This document shows, one piece after another, positions 1 through 5,979 of a stretch of 12,363 bases of DNA (its first letter is position 1; every line of letters starts with the position of its first letter). The position numbers and the translations under genes are program-made. The stretch is from Gemmatimonadales bacterium (GTDB taxonomy: Bacteria > Gemmatimonadota > Gemmatimonadetes > Gemmatimonadales > GWC2-71-9), in NCBI GenBank assembly GCA_013813675.1, contig JACCRH010000073.1, positions 1 through 12,363 on the forward strand, written 5' to 3'. The notes under the pieces were generated by a model that ran no database searches, had not been told where the DNA came from, and saw nothing but the letters and a program-made list of their open reading frames with translations.

Positions 1-5
1 ACCTG

Positions 6-73
6 TTGTCGTCCTGAGCGGAGCGAAGGAGCCGAAGCGTGCCCCTGCTCCTTCGCCCCGCTCAGGATGACAA
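6..73. repeat. Palindromic intergenic repeat, copy A
   Basis: Two 26-base arms at 6-31 and 48-73 are reverse complements with only two mismatches, around a 16-base loop. The arms contain CCTGAGCGGAGCGAAGGAG and its complement. A second copy lies at 10222-10290 with nearly the same right arm, in the same orientation. As RNA it would form a long hairpin, but no T-run follows, so it is not a standard intrinsic terminator. It resembles dispersed palindromic elements common between genes in several GC-rich phyla. No associated transposase is visible. It ends about 40 bases before the MarR-GNAT start. Confidence 0.85.
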
Positions 74-111
74 TTCACAGCTCCCGAACTGCCTCTCCGG
101 GCCGACATTCC

Positions 112-1053
112 ATGTCCACCACCCACCCCGATCCCACCACCGCCGTTCGCCGCTTCAATCGTTTCTACACCCGACAGGTCGGCCTGCTCGACGAGGGGCT
201 GCTCGACAGTCCGTTCTCCCTCACCGAGGTGCGGCTGCTCTACGAGATCGCGCACCGGGCCGGCATCACCGCCACCGAGCTGCGCGAGATCCTGGCGCTC
301 GACGCGGGCTACCTGAGCCGGATGCTCCGAGGGCTGCGGCGCCAGGGGCTCATCTCCGCCCGCGCACCGGCGGGGGACCGGCGCCAGCGCCTGCTCACCC
401 TCACCGAGCGGGGGCGGCGAACCTTTCACGCCCTGGACGCGCGCTCCAGCGCCGAAGTCGGCGCGATGTTGGCACGGTTGACCGGTGGGGAGCGTAGGGA
501 GTTGACGGACGCGATGCGCGGCATCGAGGGCCTGTTGGAGAAGGCCGGCGATGGCCCCGCCGTCACCACCTCACAGGTCGTGCTTCGCCCGCCAAAGCCC
601 GGCGAGCTGGGGTGGGTGGTGAAGCGTCACGGTGAGCTCTACGCCGCGGAGTACGGGTGGGACGCCGAGTTCGAGGGACTGGTGGCGGGGATCGTCGGCC
701 GGTTCATGGAGGAGCTGGATCCTCGGGTGGAGCGCTGCTGGATCGCGGAGCTGGCCGGGGAGCCCGCCGGATCGGTCTTCCTGGTGAAACAGTCCGCCAC
801 GGTCGCGCGGCTTCGGCTCCTGCTGGTGGAACCCTGGGCCCGGGGGCACGGAATCGGCACCCGGCTGGTGGACGAATGCCTGGGGTTCGCCCGCGCGGCC
901 GGGTACGGCAGGGTCACCCTCTGGACCAACGACCTGCTGCACGCCGCCCGACACATCTACCAGAAGGCCGGGTTCCGGCTGGTGGAGGAGAAGCCGCACC
1001 ACAGCTTCGGCCACGACCTGGTGGGCCAGACTTGGGAGCTGGACCTGCCCTGA
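112..1053 (+). CDS. MarR-type regulator fused to GNAT N-acetyltransferase
   Basis: This 313-residue protein has two domains. Residues about 11-145 form a MarR-like winged helix: recognition-helix region around 53-75 (TELREILALDAGYLSRMLRG) and a wing with GDRRQRLLTLTERGR at 88-102. Residues about 156-312 form a GNAT acetyltransferase, with the acetyl-CoA pyrophosphate loop at 244-250 (RGHGIGT) and the closing IYQKAGF strand-helix at 282-288. MarR-GNAT fusions are a known architecture; targets and acyl acceptor are unknown here. I prefer the ATG at 112 over the in-frame ATG at 67, because 67 lies inside the palindromic repeat and would add residues unlike the family. Neither has a clear Shine-Dalgarno. 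The permease follows after 49 bp, so it may be co-transcribed or regulated by this protein. Confidence 0.88.
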   Translation: MSTTHPDPTTAVRRFNRFYTRQVGLLDEGLLDSPFSLTEVRLLYEIAHRAGITATELREILALDAGYLSRMLRGLRRQGLISARAPAGDRRQRLLTLTERGRRTFHALDARSSAEVGAMLARLTGGERRELTDAMRGIEGLLEKAGDGPAVTTSQVVLRPPKPGELGWVVKRHGELYAAEYGWDAEFEGLVAGIVGRFMEELDPRVERCWIAELAGEPAGSVFLVKQSATVARLRLLLVEPWARGHGIGTRLVDECLGFARAAGYGRVTLWTNDLLHAARHIYQKAGFRLVEEKPHHSFGHDLVGQTWELDLP

Positions 1054-1088
1054 CCACTCGTGACCGACGGGTGTGGGCGTGTTGAGTT

Positions 1089-1094
1089 TATAGT
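1089..1094 (+). promoter_or_regulatory. Possible -10 element before the permease
   Basis: TATAGT, a good match to the sigma-70 -10 consensus, ends 8 bases before the permease ATG at 1103. Initiation 7-9 bases downstream would start the transcript at or beside the ATG, giving a leaderless mRNA. No convincing -35 lies 16-18 bases upstream; TTGAGT at 1082 is too close. No Shine-Dalgarno precedes the ATG. This is suggestive only. Confidence 0.25.
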
Positions 1095-1102
1095 GAGCCG
1101 AT

Positions 1103-2494
1103 ATGGAGAATCGTGAAGCGGGCACCGAACGACCGGCGCCGAGGGCCATTCTGCATACCCGTGACGGGGTGATCCTCGTGGTCGGCCTGGTGCTGGGCGC
1201 CGGGATCTTTCGGGCGCCGCAACTGGTGGCGGGAGGCAGCTCGTCGGGCACGATGTTCCTCGGACTCTGGGTGGCCGGCGGCGTGATCTCCCTGCTCGGC
1301 GCCCTGTGCTACGCCGAGCTGGCCGCCGCGTATCCTCACGCGGGGGGCGAGTATCACTTCCTAGGGCGGGCCTTCGGCCGGCGGGCCGGGTTTCTCTGTG
1401 CCTGGTCGCGAATGACGGTGATTCAGACCGGGTCCATCGCCATCCTTGCGTTTCTGGTGGGCGACTACGTGGCGTCGTTCGCCGGCGGAGAGGAGCTTCG
1501 GCCCGGTCTGGCGGCCGGGGTCGCCGCGGGTGTCGTGGTGGCGCTCACGCTCCTCAACGTCGCCGGCCTGCGCCAGAGCGGAGGCGTGCAGTACGCCCTC
1601 ACCGCGCTCGAGGTGACGGGGCTGCTGGCGGTGATCGTGGCGGGACTGTTCATTGCGGCGCCCGCGGCGCCGACGCCGGCGGCGGGTGCCCCGGCCTCCA
1701 CCGGAGGCATCGCGCTCGCGGTGGTCTTCCTCCTCCTCACCTTCGGCGGCTGGAGCGAGGCGGCCTACATCTCGGCCGAGCTGCGGGACCGCCGGCGAGG
1801 CGCCATCCGGACCCTGGGTTGGGGGCTCGGCATCATCACGGTCCTGTATCTGCTGGCGAACGCGGCCTACCTCCGCGGTCTGGGCCTGGAGGGAGTGGCC
1901 GGCTCGTCGGCGGTGGCCGCCGACCTGATGCGCCGATCGGCCGGGGCCTGGGGCGCCGCGGCGGTGAGCTTCGCCGTGATCATCGCCGCGCTCTCGTCGG
2001 CCAACGCCACCATGATCACCGGCGCCAGGAGCAACTACGCGCTGGGCCGCGACGTGCCGCTGTTCGGCTTCCTGGGCGACTGGCACCAGGACCGGCACAC
2101 GCCGCGCGCGGCGTTTGTCTTCCAGGGTGGCATCGCGCTTCTGCTGGTGGGCTTCGGCGGCGTTGCTCGGAGTGGGTTCGAGGCGATGGTGGCCTACACC
2201 GCTCCGGTCTTCTGGCTGATCCTCTTCGCCACCGGCGCCTCCCTCATCGTACTCCGCCGGCGCGAGCCATTGGCCGAGCGCCCGTTCACGGTGCCGTTGT
2301 ATCCGATCGTCCCGCTGCTGTTTTGCGGCATCGCCGCATTCATGCTCTACTCCAGCGTCGCCTACGCTGGGCGGGGGGCGCTCCTGGGGGTCGCCGTGAT
2401 GCTCGCGGGACTGCCGGTGCTCGCCTTTTCCAGCCGCACCCGCGCCGCGGCGCTCAACCCTCCGGTTGCACGAAGCACCCCATGGGTACCGTAG
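1103..2494 (+). CDS. APC-family amino acid permease
   Basis: This 463-residue, strongly hydrophobic protein has about 12 membrane segments and carries the amino acid-polyamine-organocation (APC) fold signature early in TM1: VLGAGIFRAP at about 30-39, the unwound glycine-rich segment that binds the substrate alpha-amino/carboxyl groups. SLLGALCYAELAAAYPHAGGEY in the TM2-3 region is also typical of the family. Length is normal. Likely a proton-coupled or exchange transporter for amino acids in the inner membrane; the substrate cannot be read from sequence. It lies 49 bp after the MarR-GNAT gene, and its last 13 bases overlap the start of the methyltransferase gene, implying coupled translation. 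It could feed amino acids to catabolic enzymes further right, but they are a separate unit. Confidence 0.9.
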   Translation: MENREAGTERPAPRAILHTRDGVILVVGLVLGAGIFRAPQLVAGGSSSGTMFLGLWVAGGVISLLGALCYAELAAAYPHAGGEYHFLGRAFGRRAGFLCAWSRMTVIQTGSIAILAFLVGDYVASFAGGEELRPGLAAGVAAGVVVALTLLNVAGLRQSGGVQYALTALEVTGLLAVIVAGLFIAAPAAPTPAAGAPASTGGIALAVVFLLLTFGGWSEAAYISAELRDRRRGAIRTLGWGLGIITVLYLLANAAYLRGLGLEGVAGSSAVAADLMRRSAGAWGAAAVSFAVIIAALSSANATMITGARSNYALGRDVPLFGFLGDWHQDRHTPRAAFVFQGGIALLLVGFGGVARSGFEAMVAYTAPVFWLILFATGASLIVLRRREPLAERPFTVPLYPIVPLLFCGIAAFMLYSSVAYAGRGALLGVAVMLAGLPVLAFSSRTRAAALNPPVARSTPWVP

Positions 2495-3402
2495 TCCCCC
2501 TCCCCTGTCGCGGATTCATCTTGCCGGCCCTGGTCTCGGCTCTGGCTCTCGTGCTGCCCGCCGGGCTTACCGGCCAGCAGACTTCCGCCCCCGCTCGGAC
2601 GCCCGACGTCCACTTCGTTCCCACCGACACCACCAAGGTGCGCGAGATGCTCACCGCGGCTCAGGTCGGCTCCCAGGACCTGGTCTACGACCTGGGGTGT
2701 GGCGACGGCCGCATCGTCATCGCGGCCGTCAAGCAGTACGGCGCGCGAGGCGTGTGCGTGGACATCGATCCGGTCCGCATCAAGGAGAGCCGGAGCAACG
2801 CCGACACCGCCGGGGTCACCCGGCGGATCGAGTTCGTAGAGGGCGATCTCTTCGAGGTCGACCTCTCCAAGGCGACGGTCGTCACCCTCTACCTGCTGCC
2901 CTCGCTGAACCAGCGGCTCCTCCCCAAGCTGTTCCAGGAGGTCCGCCCTGGCACCCGGGTCGTCTCCAACGCCTTCGACATGGGCGACTGGAAGGCCGAC
3001 CGGATGCTCAACATCAAGGCCTTCTCGGGCATGCAGAGCTACGCCTATCTCTGGATCATCCCGGCCGACGTGTCCGGGGAATGGCGGCTGGAGCCCGGGA
3101 CCGGCACCGGCGCCAAGCCCTACACCCTCGATCTCAAGCAGAAGTATCAGGAGGTCTCGGGCACGGCCTCGTCGGACGGGAAGGCCGTGCCGCTCGGCAA
3201 CGTCAGCGTCAAGGCCGATCAGTTGCGCTTTGTCCTGCGGGCCGGCGCCGGAGAGGGACAAGGACTCCAGTTCTCCGGCAAGGTCACCGGTGACCGTGCG
3301 AGCGGCACCACCAAGGGGAACGGGGGCGGCTGGTCCTGGACCGCGGTCCGGATCAAGCCAGGCTCCCGCCCCGAGCTGGCGCCACAGAGCGGCAGCAACT
3401 AG
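2482..3402 (+). CDS. Exported/anchored class I SAM methyltransferase with C-terminal beta domain
   Basis: This 306-residue protein starts at the ATG at 2482, inside the end of the permease gene. Residues about 11-31 are a hydrophobic signal or anchor (ILPALVSALALVLPAGLTGQ). Residues 45-195 form a Rossmann methyltransferase: motif I YDLGCGDGRI at 69-78, acidic SAM-ribose position in VDIDP at 93-97, GDLF at 121-124, and LYLLPSLNQRLLPKL at 136-150. The motif set resembles the FAM173/ATPSCKMT lysine methyltransferases. Residues about 197-290 are a separate strand-rich domain (SGEW at 198-201, FSGKVTGDRASGT at 264-276). Substrate unknown. A methyltransferase outside the cytoplasm would lack SAM, so the N-terminus may be a membrane anchor with the domain inside, or the enzyme may be non-canonical. 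The reading frame stays open upstream to about 1306, but that part is out-of-frame permease sequence. Confidence 0.85.
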   Translation: MGTVVPLPCRGFILPALVSALALVLPAGLTGQQTSAPARTPDVHFVPTDTTKVREMLTAAQVGSQDLVYDLGCGDGRIVIAAVKQYGARGVCVDIDPVRIKESRSNADTAGVTRRIEFVEGDLFEVDLSKATVVTLYLLPSLNQRLLPKLFQEVRPGTRVVSNAFDMGDWKADRMLNIKAFSGMQSYAYLWIIPADVSGEWRLEPGTGTGAKPYTLDLKQKYQEVSGTASSDGKAVPLGNVSVKADQLRFVLRAGAGEGQGLQFSGKVTGDRASGTTKGNGGGWSWTAVRIKPGSRPELAPQSGSN

Positions 3403-3424
3403 CCAGCCGTCTGGGAGACTACAG

Positions 3425-4423
3425 ATGAACACACTACTCGTCGGACTGTTGCCGGTGTCCCTGGCGTTGGTCGCGGCCGGCCTGACGGAGCGGGTGCCCG
3501 CGGATTCCGCCCCCGAGGTGACGGAGTGGAAGGTGCCGTGGGACGGCACCCGTCCGCGCGATCCCTACGTGGATGGGAAGGGCCGAGTCTGGTTCGTGGG
3601 GCAGGAGGGGAACTATGTGGCGTACCTCGAGCCGAACAGCGGCAAGTTCGAGCGCTACGAGATCGAGGCGGGGACCCATCCGCACAATCTGGTGGTGGCG
3701 CCGGACGGGATGGTGTGGTTTACCGGAAACCGGAACGGGCGGCTGGTGAAGCTGGATCCGGTGAGCCGCAAGCTGACCAACTTCCCGATGCCCGATCCGA
3801 AGGTCGACGACCCTCACACCATGATCCTCGACCGGACGGGGAACGCGTGGTTCACCGCGCAGAACTCCGCGGTGGTCGGACGGCTGGACGCCGCCAGCGG
3901 GAAGATCCGTCTCTGGCCGACGGGCGACGGGACCCGGCCCTACGGGATCGAGGTGGACGGGGCGCAGCGGCCCTGGTTCGTGCTCTTCGGCACCAACGAG
4001 GTGGGGACCATCGACTCGAAGACGATGGAGCCGCGGCGCTTCACGCTCCCCGACGGAGCTCGGCCTCGGCGGCTTGTGGTGACCGCCGACGCGGTCTGGT
4101 ACGGCGACTACGCCCGAGGCTACCTCGGCCGCCTCGATCCGGCGACGGGCAAAGTCCGGGAGTTTGCCCTGCCGGGGGGAGCGGGCTCGCTGCCGTACGC
4201 GATGGCCGGAGACGACAAGGGAAGAATCTGGCTGGCGGAGACGGGCGTCCGGCCCAACCGCCTGGTGGCGTTCGATACCCGCAAGGACAAGTTCAGCGAC
4301 AGCGTCGCGACCGAGGGCGGGGACCAGCCGAACAGCATCCGGCACATGGTATTCCACAGGCCCACCAGAGAGATCTGGTACGGCACGGACCGCAACACCG
4401 TGGGGCGGCTCAAGGTGCCTTGA
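3425..4423 (+). CDS. Exported seven-bladed beta-propeller, virginiamycin B lyase (Vgb)-like
   Basis: This 332-residue protein begins at the ATG at 3425, preceded by GGGAG at 3413-3417 with a 7-base spacer. Residues 1 to about 27 are a signal peptide. The remainder has seven repeats of about 40 residues, each with a Trp-aromatic strand: VWFVG 55, VWFTG 97, AWFTA 141, PWFVL 183, VWYGD 224, IWLAE 268, IWYGT 317. Most are preceded by a (H/R/D)P-x-x-(I/L/M) strand such as HPHNLVV and RPYGIEV. This is the propeller of the Vgb/streptogramin-lyase superfamily. Characterised Vgb lyases are cytoplasmic and about 300 residues; many exported relatives have no known activity, so antibiotic inactivation should not be assumed. 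It follows the methyltransferase by 22 bp, probably in the same transcript. Confidence 0.85.
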   Translation: MNTLLVGLLPVSLALVAAGLTERVPADSAPEVTEWKVPWDGTRPRDPYVDGKGRVWFVGQEGNYVAYLEPNSGKFERYEIEAGTHPHNLVVAPDGMVWFTGNRNGRLVKLDPVSRKLTNFPMPDPKVDDPHTMILDRTGNAWFTAQNSAVVGRLDAASGKIRLWPTGDGTRPYGIEVDGAQRPWFVLFGTNEVGTIDSKTMEPRRFTLPDGARPRRLVVTADAVWYGDYARGYLGRLDPATGKVREFALPGGAGSLPYAMAGDDKGRIWLAETGVRPNRLVAFDTRKDKFSDSVATEGGDQPNSIRHMVFHRPTREIWYGTDRNTVGRLKVP

Positions 4424-4451
4424 GCGTACCCGCAGCCGGTCCGTCGTCCCG

Positions 4452-4949
4452 CTATAGCGAGGGGGGGTAGAGCTCCCGGCTCCCGTCCAGCTCGCCGGTG
4501 TCGGCATAGGCCAGCGGAATCGCGCCGGGAAAGAGGATCTCGCCGCCAACCGGGCGGGCGACGATGATCTCGTGGTCGCCCGCCGGAAAGCGCCGGGTGA
4601 CGCGGCACTCGAGAAAGGCGGCCGCCTCGGTGAGGATCGGAGCGCCGGTGCTTCCGGACCGCCAGGCGATGCCGGCCAGCTTGTCGCCCTCGCGGCCGGA
4701 GCGGGTGCCGAAGTGCCGGGCCAGGTGAAGCTGTTCCCGGGACAGCACGCTGACGGTGAAGCCGCCTCCTCCGACCAGCAGCGGATAGGAGGCGTGCCCG
4801 GGATTGACGCTGAGCGCCAACAGCAACGGGTCGAACGAGACCTGCGTGAGCCAGGCGGCCGTGAACGCGTTCCGCCGTTCGCCCTCGGCGACACCGATGA
4901 CGTAGACGCCGGCAGTGAGCCGCCGGAACAGGTCGGCGACGTCAGGCAC
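4452..4949 (-). CDS. Flavin reductase-like domain protein
   Basis: This 165-residue protein matches the small split-barrel flavin reductase family (FMN-binding, as in HpaC and related reductases): LFRRLTAGVYVIGV at 7-20, NAFTAAWLTQVSFDPLLLAL at 27-46 (FMN phosphate/ribityl region), GGFTVSVLSREQLHLARHF at 62-80, and FLECRVTRRFPAGDHEIIVA at 112-131. Such proteins use NAD(P)H to reduce free flavin or hold FMN for a partner oxygenase; no partner is visible here. The start is a GTG at 4949-4947 immediately after the TGA of the lipoprotein gene (TGAGTG). AAGG lies about 7 bases upstream of it, so translation is likely coupled. It converges with the propeller gene, leaving 28 bp between stops. Confidence 0.85.
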   Translation of the reverse strand: MPDVADLFRRLTAGVYVIGVAEGERRNAFTAAWLTQVSFDPLLLALSVNPGHASYPLLVGGGGFTVSVLSREQLHLARHFGTRSGREGDKLAGIAWRSGSTGAPILTEAAAFLECRVTRRFPAGDHEIIVARPVGGEILFPGAIPLAYADTGELDGSRELYPPSL

Positions 4950-5525
4950 TCATCCGCCTTCGGCTACCACTTCATCGAAGCGCTCACACTCCACGGAAAT
5001 CTCGATCGCGTCGCCGTGATCGTCCGTACCCTGGACGGTCAGGGTCCCGCCCTTGCCGGCAGGGCGCACGCCAGGAGCGCCGCTGCCCGCCATCTCGCCG
5101 CCTTTCACCGTGGCGATCTGGTGGGTGGTCCCACCGGTCTCCACCGAGAGCCCGACCATGTCGGCGCCGCCGGCCTTGGGCCGCCACACCGTCAGGTTGA
5201 GCCGGCGCGGCTCGGAGCCCTCGTCGCTGTCGTAGGTCGCGTGCCAGAGCGTGGCGGGCACTTCGTAGATGGAGGCCTCGCCGCTGCTGGCGCACTCCCC
5301 CATGCCGCTCGACTGATACGCCCTGCCGGCCACTTTGGCGGCGATCTTCATAGGCACGGTACCGCGGCTCGACGACTGGGAGGAAGCGGAAGCCGCTTCG
5401 GGTGGGGGCGAGTCGACATTCGCCCCGTCTCCGGCAGCTTCGGCGTCGGGCGTCCCGCTCCGACCACCGGAACAGGCGACGAGCAAGGACCAGGCTGTGA
5501 GCGGAAACAAGCCGCCAAGTCGCAT
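4950..5525 (-). CDS. Lipoprotein of unknown function
   Basis: The 191-residue protein starts at the ATG at 5525. It has a type II signal peptide with lipobox LVAC at 15-18, so Cys18 is the lipidation site. Residues 19-55 are a Ser/Ala/Pro/Glu-rich linker. From about 57 the sequence alternates short polar and hydrophobic strands (SIYEVPATLW 85-94, LNLTVWRPK 109-117, HQIATVKGGE 135-144, AIEISVECERF 173-183) and holds two cysteines, 78 and 180, that could form a disulfide. I recognise no named domain. The first gene of a two-gene unit with the flavin-reductase-like protein; the pairing is functionally unexplained. Opening the frame further upstream would run antisense through the neighbouring small gene, so I do not extend it. 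Confidence 0.8.
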   Translation of the reverse strand: MRLGGLFPLTAWSLLVACSGGRSGTPDAEAAGDGANVDSPPPEAASASSQSSSRGTVPMKIAAKVAGRAYQSSGMGECASSGEASIYEVPATLWHATYDSDEGSEPRRLNLTVWRPKAGGADMVGLSVETGGTTHQIATVKGGEMAGSGAPGVRPAGKGGTLTVQGTDDHGDAIEISVECERFDEVVAEGG

Positions 5526-5558
5526 GATGGGTTCCCCAGGCTGTAGGTGCGAGGTGCA

Positions 5559-5954
5559 ATGGTCGAAGTATACCCGCCGAAGGATGGCGTCGAGCTGATC
5601 GGGCAGATGCGCGAGCGTTATCTCGGCAAGTGGTATCGGACGCTGACCTTCGTGCAGAAAACCACTCTCCCCGACGGAAAGGTCGAGACCTGGTACGAGG
5701 CCGCCGAGCTGCCCGGCAAGCTGCGGATCGACATCGCTCCGCTGGAGGGGAAGAATACCCTCCTGTTCCGGAACGACTCGATCTACGAGTTCAAGGCCGG
5801 AAAGCTGGCCGAATCGCGTCCCATGATCCATCCGCTGATGGTGCTCGGGTTCGACGTCTATGCCCAGCCGGTCGAGGCCACCAAGGCCGGGGCCGAGCTG
5901 AACCCTGCCATCTTCGAGCCCGGCGGATGGGTGCCGCCGGAGTGGGTCCGCTGA
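5559..5954 (+). CDS. Small protein resembling a shortened outer-membrane lipoprotein-sorting-type protein
   Basis: The product is 131 residues from the ATG at 5559 (GAGG at 5551-5554), or 135 from a GTG at 5547; a TAG directly before 5547 rules out anything longer. The sequence is protein-like: MRERYLGKWYRTLTFVQKTT followed by DGKVETWYEAAELPGKLRIDI, LLFRNDSIYEFKAGK and HPLMVLGFDVYAQP, then a proline-rich end, ELNPAIFEPGGWVPPEW. The strand pattern recalls exported LolA/LolB-fold relatives, which from memory are usually around 220-260 residues with a signal peptide. This one has no signal peptide, and its tail follows the first half abruptly, so it may be an internally deleted remnant. Only 33 bp separate its start from the divergent lipoprotein start, leaving little space for promoters. 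Confidence 0.65.
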   Translation: MVEVYPPKDGVELIGQMRERYLGKWYRTLTFVQKTTLPDGKVETWYEAAELPGKLRIDIAPLEGKNTLLFRNDSIYEFKAGKLAESRPMIHPLMVLGFDVYAQPVEATKAGAELNPAIFEPGGWVPPEWVR

Positions 5955-5979
5955 CGTCGAGGCGGCAAGCAACCCGCCG

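Noticed and set aside
1306..2481. In-frame upstream extension of the methyltransferase
   Set aside because: It translates the permease out of frame into Arg-rich sequence. The signal peptide at 2482 marks the true start.
3425..4423. Streptogramin resistance gene
   Set aside because: Only the fold is supported; the signal peptide and context do not point to antibiotic inactivation.
4450..4467. CGCTATAGCG palindrome plus a run of seven G as a terminator between convergent genes
   Set aside because: The palindrome has no loop-sized spacer or T-run on either strand, and it overlaps the flavin reductase stop codon.
3434..4894. Long - strand open frame (486 codons) antisense to the propeller gene
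   Set aside because: Composition is Arg/Pro/His-rich with no motif, whereas the + strand encodes seven regular propeller repeats.
4572..5546. Long + strand open frame (324 codons) opposite the flavin reductase and lipoprotein genes
   Set aside because: Its translation is Gly/Arg/His-rich without domains, and both antisense genes show clear families or a lipobox. It is a GC-driven shadow frame.
5961..5978. GGCGG...CCGCC short hairpin between the small gene and the peptidase as a bidirectional terminator
   Set aside because: A five-base stem with an 8-base loop and no T-run is expected by chance at this GC content.
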